DNA from: Clostridiales bacterium
Lineage (GTDB): Bacteria > Bacillota > Clostridia > Lachnospirales > Lachnospiraceae
Direction: 5' to 3'
NCBI GenBank assembly: GCA_018372435.1
Contig: JAHAJA010000031.1
Span: 1-51,416 of the forward strand
Length of the DNA: 51,416 nt
This document shows, in pieces, positions 27,539 through 36,019 of this stretch. Both the position numbers and the translations under genes were made by a program. Under the pieces are notes generated by a model that saw nothing but the letters and a program-made list of their open reading frames with translations, did not search any database and was not told the origin of the DNA. The stretch's first letter is position 1. Every line of letters begins with the position of its first letter.

Positions 27539-28273
27539 CTATTTAATATTATTGTTATTATAGTTCTCTAACTTCTTTTTAAATGTCCGGCTTGCATTAA
27601 CCTGCTTAAACGGTTTCCACGCTTTTACATGATGATATATCCCTTGTAAACCAAGTTTCTTTATTATAGTAGGAATCTCATTATACTCTTTCAACATGCC
27701 ATCTTTAATGTCTGCCAATACAAGACATAGCTTCGCATTCAACTTCGTATTATTTCTTGCAATCCATAATTCTTGCTCAGGACTTTCTAATGCAAGCACT
27801 AAGATGTCTGGTGCAGCTGCATTAATCTCGTTAATAACAAGATCCTCATTCTCTGTTATGTCTCCCATGTAAGAACCAACAACAATAAAACGTTCCTCTG
27901 TCCTTCTTTTATAGTTAAGAAAGCTCTCCACTTGGTTAACCATGCCTGATACAACGAAAACTGTTTTCTTAGTACAATCCATATTTCGTAGACTTAACTG
28001 TAATTTGTGAAAGTCACTAACATAATTAGCATTTTCATATATGTGTGGATATGCAAGATCTAGAAGCATCTCTTGTGACGGCAATATATAATCTGCACAC
28101 GCAAGACTGTTTCTAAATTCTTCTTCTTCATTGGCATATTCAAGAGTTTTTGCAGTAATAAGGAAGACAACATTTAAGCAATCATTAAGCAGAAACTCTT
28201 TCAATTTCTGGCTGAATGCTAGAACAGATATTACATCCAGTCCAACTCCCATTACATTAGTCTTATTTTTCAT
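27539..28273 (-). CDS. WecG/TagA/CpsF-like glycosyltransferase, divergent
   Basis: The 244-residue protein resembles the GT26 family (teichoic-acid TagA, enterobacterial WecG) in order and motifs: a pocket region YILPSQEMLLD and the late motif LVLALESPEQELWI. Usual glycines after that motif are replaced (CLVLADIKDG), so activity may differ. The start at 28273 has GGAGG five bases upstream. It sits downstream of a LytR_C protein, fitting a role in wall or surface glycopolymer synthesis. Confidence 0.65.
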   Translation of the reverse strand: MKNKTNVMGVGLDVISVLAFSQKLKEFLLNDCLNVVFLITAKTLEYANEEEEFRNSLACADYILPSQEMLLDLAYPHIYENANYVSDFHKLQLSLRNMDCTKKTVFVVSGMVNQVESFLNYKRRTEERFIVVGSYMGDITENEDLVINEINAAAPDILVLALESPEQELWIARNNTKLNAKLCLVLADIKDGMLKEYNEIPTIIKKLGLQGIYHHVKAWKPFKQVNASRTFKKKLENYNNNNIK

Positions 28274-28406
28274 TTTAACCTCCATACTCACTATTAGTGC
28301 TCATTTCACTAAATTGAGATTTTTAACGGGTTATTTCTATTTAGTTTGTATTAACCGTACCTCCTTCATAGCAACAAATATGCACGTAAGTCACAAAAAG
28401 GTATAC

Positions 28407-29552
28407 CTATCTATTTTCCGAAACTCCTAATATAATCTGTATATCAAAACCTACTGGTACAGTACCTACTTCAACTACTGCATCTTGAAATAATGGCAAT
28501 AGATCTCTTCCCATTCCTTCCTGCGCTACAATAATCTTTGTATTCTGTAATATATCATCTGTATAATTACCTACTTCAGTAACTCCAAAACCCGCATTCT
28601 GAATAATATCACTATATTTACTTGCCAAACCAGTAATATTACTTCCATTTAATAACGAAATTCTTAATCCAACGGATGAAATTGACTCGGCTTCTTGTAC
28701 TGCTTCTTGTGTAATTGTATATGCTTCATTATTAACCAATTGCATAATAAGTTCTTTCGTTAGTTCCAAATCCGCATCGTAATAATCCATTTGCTGTGCT
28801 CCAGGAATTATGTGATAGTATATATAATCCTTATTCACGTTACGGTATGTGGAGGCATACTTCTGTTTCGATTCCAAAGGTAGATTGGATTTTGCTACCT
28901 CATAAAATCTTGCTAAGTACTCTTTCATCGAATAAGATTCATCTTCCGTTACGGACTCAATAATACTATCTTTCAACACATATACGGAGCCCTCAACTCG
29001 CTCTCCCGTCTGTAATAATATTGTTCTTGTTTCTTCACTGAAAATAGCATCCGCCGTCTCACTATTTATTACAGTATAACAACTAAGTTCTGTTCCAAGA
29101 AGCTCATTCATTATGAGGTTCCCTAATGCAAATCTTGTTGATTTATCAAAATACGTATTCAAATTCTTTAGAGATATAATTTGAGGAATCTGTTCATTCT
29201 TCGCGTACAATTTCTGATACAAGTCTGTTGATAAGGAAAACTGTGTATCATTTGGAATTGTAACATAATCTAGATTGTTGGTATACGTATTCAGAATTTC
29301 TAATATAATACCTTGTATATTCTCTTCTTCATCCGTTATATATATTAAGTTCTTGCAGATATTATCTGCAGTACCATCATTAGCAATCAAGTTATTTTCA
29401 GTACTAGTTTGTTTTCCATCTTTATGTGTTAATTTATAGACACCAATAGTTAGTTTGTATGTTGTAAATCCAACAATAAACATTAGTACCATCATACATC
29501 CCGTCCGAATAAATCCCCTTATAAATGCATGCAAATGTTTATTTCGTTTCAT
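28407..29552 (-). CDS. Membrane-anchored LCP-like protein with LytR_C domain
   Basis: Starting at 29552 (MKRNKHLHAF) the protein has 381 residues: one TM helix (TGCMMVLMFIVGFTTYKL), a region resembling a degenerate LytR-CpsA-Psr domain (about 65-200) and a C-terminal LytR_C domain (VGLRISLLNGSNITGLASKY onward). LCP enzymes attach glycopolymers to peptidoglycan and normally have IPRDT; here the motif reads IPNDT (about 99-103), so the key Arg is missing. The frame is open for 44 codons upstream but that part reaches before the predicted transcription start. It is followed by the WecG-like and YitT-like genes. Confidence 0.7.
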   Translation of the reverse strand: MKRNKHLHAFIRGFIRTGCMMVLMFIVGFTTYKLTIGVYKLTHKDGKQTSTENNLIANDGTADNICKNLIYITDEEENIQGIILEILNTYTNNLDYVTIPNDTQFSLSTDLYQKLYAKNEQIPQIISLKNLNTYFDKSTRFALGNLIMNELLGTELSCYTVINSETADAIFSEETRTILLQTGERVEGSVYVLKDSIIESVTEDESYSMKEYLARFYEVAKSNLPLESKQKYASTYRNVNKDYIYYHIIPGAQQMDYYDADLELTKELIMQLVNNEAYTITQEAVQEAESISSVGLRISLLNGSNITGLASKYSDIIQNAGFGVTEVGNYTDDILQNTKIIVAQEGMGRDLLPLFQDAVVEVGTVPVGFDIQIILGVSENR

Positions 29553-29591
29553 AGTATTCTTATTCCCTATCGTCCTGATTAAGACGCTAAC

Positions 29592-29617
29592 CATAGACAG
29601 TAACGTAACGTCTATAG
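29592..29617. repeat. Inverted repeat in the leader of the LytR_C gene
   Basis: CATAGAC (29592-29598) and GTCTATAG (29610-29617) flank a GTAAC direct repeat (GTAACGTAAC, 29600-29609). It lies just downstream of the predicted promoter and may be an operator or a leader hairpin. Confidence 0.4.
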
Positions 29618-29655
29618 TGATTCCTTTCGTTTCGTTTTCATATCCTGCACCATGT

Positions 29656-29684
29656 AGTATAGCAGATACAGTAAAAAGTATCAA
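29656..29684 (-). promoter_or_regulatory. Promoter of the LytR_C-wecG-yitT-like genes
   Basis: TTGATA (29684-29679), 17 nt, TATACT (29661-29656) on the minus strand. The predicted start near 29649 supports the internal start codon at 29552. Confidence 0.7.
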
Positions 29685-29795
29685 CTATGGAATTTTTTTC
29701 TTGCTCCTTGCATTTTAAGGAAGTTATTATTAGGATGATTCTATGTGGAACATATAAGATTAAAACCTAATTGAATGCAGCACAATAGAAAGTGA

Positions 29796-29824
29796 TTGTA
29801 TATCAAAACATTCTCTGATAGAAT
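29796..29824 (+). promoter_or_regulatory. Possible promoter of the SDR gene
   Basis: TTGTAT (29796-29801), 17 nt, TAGAAT (29819-29824), 84 nt before the SDR start. Together with the opposite promoter this accounts for the 355-nt divergent region 29553-29907. Confidence 0.5.
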
Positions 29825-29907
29825 AATTACAAACAAAATGTTTACGTACTAGCGGGTGGAGTACCCTCAAATCCTAATTAATACGGTCTAATAGAAAGGA
29901 ACTTCCT

Positions 29908-30639
29908 ATGATATCAAAATCCGTCATCGTTACTGGTGCCTCTCGCGGTATCGGCAAAGCGATTGCTATAGAATTTGCCAAAGCTGGTTATAACGTTGCA
30001 ATTAACTGTCATTCTAACGCTTCTTTATTAAATGAAGTAAGACTAACAATTGAATCTCACGGGGTCCGTTGTATTACTTATGTAGGTAACATTGGTGAAG
30101 AGGAACATGCTATGAAACTATGTTCTAATGCCCTAGAAGCATTTGATCATATTGACATTCTTATTAACAATGCAGGGATATCTCAAATTGGGCTATTAAG
30201 CGATCTATCTCTTGCTGAGTGGAATTCAATTGTAACAACCAACCTAACTTCAGTATTTCTATGTTCTAGGTCCGTAATTCCAAGTATGGTCCATCAAAAG
30301 TCTGGCCGTATTGTTAACATATCTTCTGTATGGGGGATAGCAGGAGCTTCCTGTGAAGTAGCTTATTCCGCAACAAAAGGTGGTATTAATTCCTTCACTA
30401 AGGCATTAGCCAAAGAACTTGCTCCAAGCAACATTCAAGTAAATGCAGTCGCCTGTGGCGCTATTGACACACAGATGAACCAATTTCTCTCCTTGGAAGA
30501 CAGAGAAGAATTAGAAGCTGAGATTCCTTCCGGCCGCTTTGGTAAAGTTGAAGACGTAGCTGAGTTTGTTTATGCAATTGCAACTGGCAACACATATCTA
30601 ACAGGTCAGGTCATTCCTTTTGATGGGGCTTGGCTATAA
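29908..30639 (+). CDS. SDR-family reductase, FabG-like (possibly EF-P 5-aminopentanone reductase)
   Basis: The 243-residue protein has the NAD(P) motif TGASRGIG, the structural NNAG, catalytic Ser of NISSVWG and YSATK. The late segment NAVACGAIDTQMN with EIPSGRFG is, to my memory, typical of the YmfI-type branch that reduces the EF-P modification, but FabG-like activity cannot be excluded. GAAAGGAAC precedes the ATG. It is a single gene with its own promoter and a terminator-like repeat. Confidence 0.82.
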   Translation: MISKSVIVTGASRGIGKAIAIEFAKAGYNVAINCHSNASLLNEVRLTIESHGVRCITYVGNIGEEEHAMKLCSNALEAFDHIDILINNAGISQIGLLSDLSLAEWNSIVTTNLTSVFLCSRSVIPSMVHQKSGRIVNISSVWGIAGASCEVAYSATKGGINSFTKALAKELAPSNIQVNAVACGAIDTQMNQFLSLEDREELEAEIPSGRFGKVEDVAEFVYAIATGNTYLTGQVIPFDGAWL

Positions 30640-30715
30640 TAATGTAAGGAGTTGTTGCCAAACGATTTGGTTAACTTAAGTGTTCTCAGAATATAAATGC
30701 AAAGAAATACAACAT

Positions 30716-30803
30716 AAAAAGACAATCTTTCAAATGTTTTAAGTGCGGAGCACAGACATATTTTATCCGTGAATCCACATAAAACCGTGAAGATTGTCTT
30801 TTT
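30716..30803. repeat. 88-bp element with 14-bp perfect inverted repeats, probable terminator
   Basis: AAAAAGACAATCTT (30716-30729) and AAGATTGTCTTTTT (30790-30803) are perfect inverted repeats flanking 60 nt. The T-runs on both strands would allow bidirectional termination between the convergent SDR and DHHW genes. The inside, on the plus strand, reads SFKCFKCGAQTYFIREST then stop (ending about 30779) without a start codon, like the cysteine ribbon of a decayed protein. Confidence 0.6.
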
Positions 30804-30889
30804 TATGGCGCTTTTGGCATATTGTAAAATCTTGATTTAATCGATTACACCAATCAAACTCAAATTGACAACAATGGCTTATATCTGTC

Positions 30890-32344
30890 TTAGCTAATCT
30901 TATCAATTAATGATACAACCGTATTGTTAATGGCCTCCGCATTATTGATGAATACCACATCATTGATCTTTTTCTTCTTAACAAGGTCAATAAGATTTCC
31001 TTTATAATATCGGTAATCAACTATATAGATATTCTTATAATGGTCAACAAGGAACGGTATCATCGCGTTTCCATATGATTCTTTAACTACTACACAAGAT
31101 TCATTACTAGCACTATTCTCATTCGTTATAACCGAATAAGGATTATCTCCCGCTACAAACGTACTGTACTTTGCGTTATCTTTATATTTTGAAACGTCAT
31201 TTACGATTGGCCACTTGTACTCTTTTCCATCTTTATCTGTATAAGTCATAGTATTGGTACCTTTTGGAACATACGCTTCAATCGTATCAGTATTCTTTTT
31301 CACTGCACTTGATTGATCGGTCGCCGCATAAAAAGACCCTAAGAAGCCCGGGTACTCTCTCTTTTCAAAACTTGATAAAGGATTTGGAGTTATTCCCTTA
31401 CTCTCACAGAACTTTTCATATGCATAATATGCACCTAAAGCAGTCCAATGATGATCCGTCCTATAATATAGATATTCTTCATTATGTGACTTAATATTAT
31501 CGAAAGCGTCAACTATCTTAACTCTATTACCAAGCTTAGAATGGATATACTCAAAAGCAGCCTTCTGATCACTCGTACCTATCATCTTACTCTTCTCATC
31601 ATCCAAATAGATCGCAACGCTAGTAGGTGCTAGTAAGTCATATACATTTGCCACGCCTTCTAATTCTTTAGCAATTTTATTAATTGACTTAGCATATGCA
31701 TTTGCTGCTGATAAGCTAAAATAATACAAACTAAAGGCTCTCTCTTTTGTAACATATATACTACCAAATGTCTGTCCATTATTGATATCTTTCTTACTAA
31801 TGGTCTCCTCATTATTCTCTGCAACGTCTACTGAAGGCTCAGTTTCATCATTACTATCCGTTTGAGAATTGTCCTTGTTCTCCTCTTGGGTAGTTTCTTG
31901 ATTAGAATCTTGATTACCATCTTGATTACTAACTTCCCCTTCATCTGTAGCTTGGCTATCATCTACGTCTGTAGTTGGATTGGCACTATCCTCTGGTACA
32001 TATCCACTTTCCCCAACTTCCGGTATGTCATCTGCCACCACAGCAGAACCTGTAATTTGTTCCGTCTGGAAACCATACAGACTATCAAACATTCCATTTG
32101 CCTCTATTAAATTCTCACGGAAGGGATACGTATCTGCATACCAGGTTGACAACTCGCTAAAATATTGCCCCTTCCACATCTCAGCTAATTGAGGCTTAGG
32201 TAGTTCTTGTAACTTTCTTTTTTCTATCTCTGAATACTTTGGTCTAAGGGTAAAGATAGCTCCCAAGACCATCCCAACAAATAAAATAACTAAAAAACTA
32301 AGTATTTTAATTCCATGATATATATATCTTCTTTTATAATTCAT
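30890..32344 (-). CDS. DHHW-family protein, AlgX/AlgJ-like O-acetylation partner
   Basis: The 484-residue protein has one N-terminal TM helix (LSFLVILFVGMVLGAIF), so the rest is extracellular. Residues 110-182 are an acidic low-complexity linker rich in Asp, Asn, Gln and Glu. The SGNH-like domain has DHHW at 297-300 and a KESYGN motif near the C-terminus for the catalytic Ser. Such proteins transfer acetyl groups to exopolysaccharide or wall polymers after an MBOAT moves them across the membrane. AAGGGTG precedes the ATG; it lies 35 nt after the MBOAT gene. Confidence 0.88.
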   Translation of the reverse strand: MNYKRRYIYHGIKILSFLVILFVGMVLGAIFTLRPKYSEIEKRKLQELPKPQLAEMWKGQYFSELSTWYADTYPFRENLIEANGMFDSLYGFQTEQITGSAVVADDIPEVGESGYVPEDSANPTTDVDDSQATDEGEVSNQDGNQDSNQETTQEENKDNSQTDSNDETEPSVDVAENNEETISKKDINNGQTFGSIYVTKERAFSLYYFSLSAANAYAKSINKIAKELEGVANVYDLLAPTSVAIYLDDEKSKMIGTSDQKAAFEYIHSKLGNRVKIVDAFDNIKSHNEEYLYYRTDHHWTALGAYYAYEKFCESKGITPNPLSSFEKREYPGFLGSFYAATDQSSAVKKNTDTIEAYVPKGTNTMTYTDKDGKEYKWPIVNDVSKYKDNAKYSTFVAGDNPYSVITNENSASNESCVVVKESYGNAMIPFLVDHYKNIYIVDYRYYKGNLIDLVKKKKINDVVFINNAEAINNTVVSLIDKIS

Positions 32345-32379
32345 CTTAGCACCCTTACGCTTTCAACAATTTCTTGCTC

Positions 32380-33804
32380 TTAAAATTGAAAATAGATGAA
32401 TGGATTATAACTGTTTCCTACTAAAGATATTACCGATACAATTAAGATTACAGGCATAGCCACCACCTCAAAAGTCATCGTCACATTGGCAATCCAACCA
32501 TATCTACTAGAAAGATCTGACAGTATATCATCTAATAATTTAACAATTGCCGTCGAGCCTACTATAGCCACAATGATAAAGAATACATTATTCTGTAATA
32601 ATAATGAAGTTCTAAGATCCATAAATGGTAAATCGCCTGCTCCAAACATTCCTTTCAATACCCCAAACATAAGGTTTAAATCGGAATAACGGAATAGTAA
32701 CCAACCGAAGAGTACTACTAAAAGCAAGTAAATATGAGAAATTCCCTTTCCTCTTTTGCCAACTCTCTTTGATGCGAATAACTTCTCAATCGTAATAAAG
32801 ATAAAGAAATATAACCCCCACAGTAGATAATTGTAAGCTGCTCCATGCCACAATCCAGTTAGTGCCCATACAATGAACAAGTTCAATATCGTTCTGCCTA
32901 GGCCTAATTGATTGCCTCCCATTGGGATATATACATAATCTCTAAAGAATGACCCTAAAGAGATATGCCATCTTCGCCAAAACTCACTCACTGATTTCGA
33001 CATGTACGGATAGTCGAAATTCTCTCTATACTTAAAACCTACCATTAATCCTAAACCGATTGCCATATCCGAATAGGCTGAGAAATCCATGTAAATTTGT
33101 AACATATACATTGTTAAACCTAGCCAAAGGCCAACAACACTCGATGTCTTCATTCCATCTATCGTAGTTGGCAATAGCGTATCAGCTAACGATGCAAGAT
33201 GATTTGCCAAAATTGCCTTCTTTGCAAGACCAATACAGAATCGATTGATTCCTCTATTAATCATTCCTGCTGTCACTTTACGATATTCCATCTGCTCTGC
33301 AATATCTTGATAACGAACAATTGGACCTGCGATACACTGATGAAAAAGACTTGAATATAACAGTAATTTTGCAAAAGATTTTTGCACTTCGCAATCTTCT
33401 CTATATACATCAACAACATAACTAATCAATTGAAATGTATAAAACGAAATACCAATTGGTAATACAATATTAACAACTCTTAAATCAAAATTTGAAACAT
33501 TATTAATAATATCTATGATAAAATTCGTATACTTGAATAAAATTAGTATTATTAATTGTAGGGAGATTGTCCCCACCAAAGATAAGCGACGTGTCAGATT
33601 GGTCTTCGAAGAGTCAACTAGTAATCCTCCAATATAACTAATAAAAGTCAATCCAATTATCACATATATAAACTTAATACCACCAAAAGAATAAAAAATC
33701 ATTGAACTTATTAATAAGACCCAATTTTTATTCTTGCTAAAATAATACGCAATTAACGACAATGGTAAAAATAAAAATAAAAATATAAGACTAGAAAATA
33801 CCAT
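32380..33804 (-). CDS. MBOAT-family acyl carrier, AlgI/DltB-like
   Basis: The 474-residue polytopic membrane protein carries the MBOAT signature: EFWRRWHISLGSFFRDYVYIP (about 274-294, His280) and the catalytic His320 in TGLWHGAAYNY. It should pass acetyl groups across the membrane to the DHHW protein encoded downstream. AAAGGGG precedes the ATG. It is the first gene of a two-gene operon with a good promoter. The acceptor polymer is not encoded nearby. Confidence 0.93.
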   Translation of the reverse strand: MVFSSLIFLFLFLPLSLIAYYFSKNKNWVLLISSMIFYSFGGIKFIYVIIGLTFISYIGGLLVDSSKTNLTRRLSLVGTISLQLIILILFKYTNFIIDIINNVSNFDLRVVNIVLPIGISFYTFQLISYVVDVYREDCEVQKSFAKLLLYSSLFHQCIAGPIVRYQDIAEQMEYRKVTAGMINRGINRFCIGLAKKAILANHLASLADTLLPTTIDGMKTSSVVGLWLGLTMYMLQIYMDFSAYSDMAIGLGLMVGFKYRENFDYPYMSKSVSEFWRRWHISLGSFFRDYVYIPMGGNQLGLGRTILNLFIVWALTGLWHGAAYNYLLWGLYFFIFITIEKLFASKRVGKRGKGISHIYLLLVVLFGWLLFRYSDLNLMFGVLKGMFGAGDLPFMDLRTSLLLQNNVFFIIVAIVGSTAIVKLLDDILSDLSSRYGWIANVTMTFEVVAMPVILIVSVISLVGNSYNPFIYFQF

Positions 33805-33921
33805 CGTTTTTCCCCTTTTCTACTTACTACTTATTTGTTCTGTAGCATACTTTATTAAAAACTTTGAATGTTAGACCCAATCCCCCCTTTATTATATGTG
33901 TTTTCTATATGTATTTCACAT

Positions 33922-33951
33922 ATTATAAACTAAACTTATTGACTATCTCAA
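33922..33951 (-). promoter_or_regulatory. Promoter of the MBOAT-DHHW operon
   Basis: TTGAGA (33951-33946), 18 nt, TATAAT (33927-33922) on the minus strand. It lies in the 392-nt non-coding stretch 33805-34196, which is otherwise AT-rich apart from the palindrome at 34087. Confidence 0.55.
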
Positions 33952-34086
33952 TTTACAAATATAGCAAAGTCAATGAAAGAAAACAAGAGGGAATACAAGT
34001 TAATTTATAATTCGACATACTCTTTTGTAATCTAATGTAAACTTCCATACTGTTTCGGACTAACAATTTGGATGTGCTTTCCTTTT

Positions 34087-34120
34087 TATACTAGGTCGGC
34101 GGTACCGTCGACCTAGTATA
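34087..34120. repeat. 34-bp near-perfect palindrome
   Basis: TATACTAGGTCG (34087-34098) and CGACCTAGTATA (34109-34120) are perfect 12-bp arms. The inner CGGTACCG (34100-34107) is itself palindromic, leaving only one mismatched pair. It lies after the aspS stop. There is no T-run on the minus strand, so a simple terminator is not convincing. It could be an operator, a cruciform or a repeat element. Confidence 0.75.
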
Positions 34121-34196
34121 ATATAAAGAATATAATACTTCCTATTATTTATAGTAACATTGAAAAAACAGTAATCCCAGCTTAGATCGCAAGTTT

Positions 34197-35522
34197 CTAT
34201 GGTGTAACTCTATTGATATCTCTTGGGAACAATGTTGATAATCTTACATTATCTTGTGAAAGAAGCTTACTAGTAAACCGTTCAAGTCCCAGACCTAATC
34301 CTCCATGAGGCGGCATACCATACTTATGCATCATTAAATAGCTTTCGAATGATTCCACTGTCATTCCACGCTCTTTCATCTTTGATACTTGCATATCATA
34401 ATTATGAATTCGCTGGCCTCCTGTTGTAACTTCAAGACCGCGGAATAGTAAGTCAAAACTTAATGTCACTTCTTGGTCTTCTGGATCTTCAAAAGCATAG
34501 AATGGACGCTTCTTCGTTGGGTAGTGAGTAACAAAGATGAATTCACTTCCTGTCTTCTTCTTAATTGCCTCACATAATAATTTTTCTTCTTCCGGTTCGA
34601 AATCTTCATAGTCTTTAATTTCTCTGCTGTACTCATTCGCAATCAATTCCTTAGCCTCCATAAATCGAATGGTTGGAATCGCACTCTCTTTTGGAAGTTT
34701 TACTTTAAGAAGTTCAAGCTCATAATGATACTCATCCTCAAGATATCTCATTGCATATTGAATTAAACCTGTCTCCATCTGCATAATATCCTCAAAACTC
34801 TGGATATATCCCATCTCAAAGTCAACACTTGTATATTCATTAATATGCCTTGAAGTATCATGTTTTTCTGCTCGGAACACCGGTGCAATCTCAAATACCC
34901 TTTCATACACCCCTACCATCATCTGTTTATAAAATTGTGGGCTTTGGGCCAAGTATGCCTCTTTTCCAAAGTAATCTAACTGAAAGATATTGGCTCCCCC
35001 TTCCGCCCCCGCATATACAATCTTAGGCGTATGGATCTCCGTAAATCTTTGCATCGTAAGATATGCTCGAAATGCTTGGCATAATCCTTCTTGAATCTTG
35101 AATATGGCTCTCTCTTTCTCGTTACGTAATGTGATTGGTCTATAATTAAGAAGATTTTCTATTGAGGTATCTACCTTCTTGTTATTAATTACAATTGGAG
35201 ATTCCATAACTGGTCTTGATAGTACTTCAACATCAACCAATCGTAGCTCAACTCCTGTTTTTGAACGTTCCTCTTTCACTACATTAGCAGTAATGATAAC
35301 ACAACATTCTTCCGCAATCTCACTTAACGGAAAAGCAGAAAACTCTTCTCCATATACACATTGAATTATATCTCTCTTAGTGCGTAGTAACACAAAAGCA
35401 AATCCACTCATTTTTCGAATCTTATAGATACTTCCGTGCACCTTAATTGTATTACCTATATATTCACCAAATTGTTCTGGCTCTATTGTTTTCTCTTCAA
35501 TTATTCCTGTCATTTCTTTCAT
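34197..35522 (-). CDS. aspS: Archaeal-type (probably non-discriminating) aspartyl-tRNA synthetase
   Basis: The 441-residue protein has an N-terminal OB fold for anticodon binding and a class II catalytic core: motif 2 with FRAEKHDTSRHINEYTSVD and motif 3 GLGLGLERF. Its length and motifs fit the archaeal-type AspRS2, not the larger (about 590-residue) bacterial form. Such enzymes in bacteria often charge tRNA-Asn with Asp, which GatCAB then amidates; gatCAB is not in the window. The ATG overlaps the TGA of a short upstream ORF (ATGA). Confidence 0.88.
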   Translation of the reverse strand: MKEMTGIIEEKTIEPEQFGEYIGNTIKVHGSIYKIRKMSGFAFVLLRTKRDIIQCVYGEEFSAFPLSEIAEECCVIITANVVKEERSKTGVELRLVDVEVLSRPVMESPIVINNKKVDTSIENLLNYRPITLRNEKERAIFKIQEGLCQAFRAYLTMQRFTEIHTPKIVYAGAEGGANIFQLDYFGKEAYLAQSPQFYKQMMVGVYERVFEIAPVFRAEKHDTSRHINEYTSVDFEMGYIQSFEDIMQMETGLIQYAMRYLEDEYHYELELLKVKLPKESAIPTIRFMEAKELIANEYSREIKDYEDFEPEEEKLLCEAIKKKTGSEFIFVTHYPTKKRPFYAFEDPEDQEVTLSFDLLFRGLEVTTGGQRIHNYDMQVSKMKERGMTVESFESYLMMHKYGMPPHGGLGLGLERFTSKLLSQDNVRLSTLFPRDINRVTP

Positions 35523-35638
35523 AACTTATACCTGCACCATCTGACATGGTCCTTTCTTATTTCTTCACGGATTACGGATTCCTTTAATGAATCCATGAAG
35601 ACATCGTCTATATGCCTCAAAGTATCACCACCCTTCAT
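35519..35638 (-). CDS. Short ORF overlapping the aspS start, possible leader peptide
   Basis: An ORF of 39 codons runs from ATG at 35638; a more likely start is the TTG at 35620, which has GGTGG six bases upstream and gives 33 residues ending RWCRYKL. Its TGA overlaps the aspS ATG, so aspS translation may be coupled to it. The same bases form strong hairpins (TTCATGGATT with AATCCGTGAA, and ACCAT-ATGGT just before the aspS start). No homologue is recognised; it may be regulatory or may be chance. Confidence 0.4.
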   Translation of the reverse strand: MKGGDTLRHIDDVFMDSLKESVIREEIRKDHVRWCRYKL

Positions 35639-35704
35639 AGGACAAACACGCCAATTTAATTTCACCTTAAGTAATGTATAGTTTCATAGATCCAGCGAGA
35701 AACA

Positions 35705-35750
35705 CAAAAAGAACCGCAAAAGTAAACTATAATTTACCAATGCGGTTCTT
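35705..35750 (-). terminator. Intrinsic terminator upstream of aspS
   Basis: On the minus strand AAGAACCGCA (35750-35741) pairs with TGCGGTTCTT (35718-35709), with an inner GTAAA/TTTAC helix, then TTTTGTG. It lies about 320 nt after trpA and before the aspS leader. It would end read-through from the trp operon or act as an aspS attenuator. Confidence 0.7.
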
Positions 35751-35776
35751 ATATATATATAAATCTATAATCTCCA

Positions 35777-35833
35777 CATAGGCACAACACTACAAGCGCT
35801 TGTACCTATGGTTCTTCACAGCTACAAGCGCTA
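35777..35833. repeat. Palindromic intergenic element with repeated CTACAAGCGCT
   Basis: TACAAGCGCTTGTA (35791-35804) is a perfect palindrome nested in CATAGG (35777-35782) and CCTATG (35805-35810). A second copy of CTACAAGCGCT follows around 35823-35833. The remainder of the non-coding stretch 35639-36069 is AT-rich, apart from the two terminator-like hairpins listed. Confidence 0.5.
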
Positions 35834-36019
35834 TTAATCGTCGTCCCTATTGAATTTATTAAAGTTAAGCTTCGACATATATTTTCCTCTTCTCTAAAAA
35901 TAAATTTTAAAACAAATTTTAATTTACGAAAATATTCTATATAATTTAACACTTTACTCCCCTAATGTCAAGTGAGTATAATAAAGTTTTAACGATTTTT
36001 TTATGGGATTTTGTAATCA

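Noticed and set aside
29553..29684. N-terminal extension of the LytR_C protein to 29684
   Set aside because: A good promoter at 29656-29684 would place transcription start downstream of that codon.
35436..35681. Plus-strand open frame of 81 codons
   Set aside because: It lies antisense to the aspS 5' end and its structured leader, and its composition is not protein-like.
35523..35720. T-box upstream of aspS
   Set aside because: GGGTGGTGATAC superficially resembles a T-box core, but the ACCGCG part and an antiterminator/terminator pair are missing.
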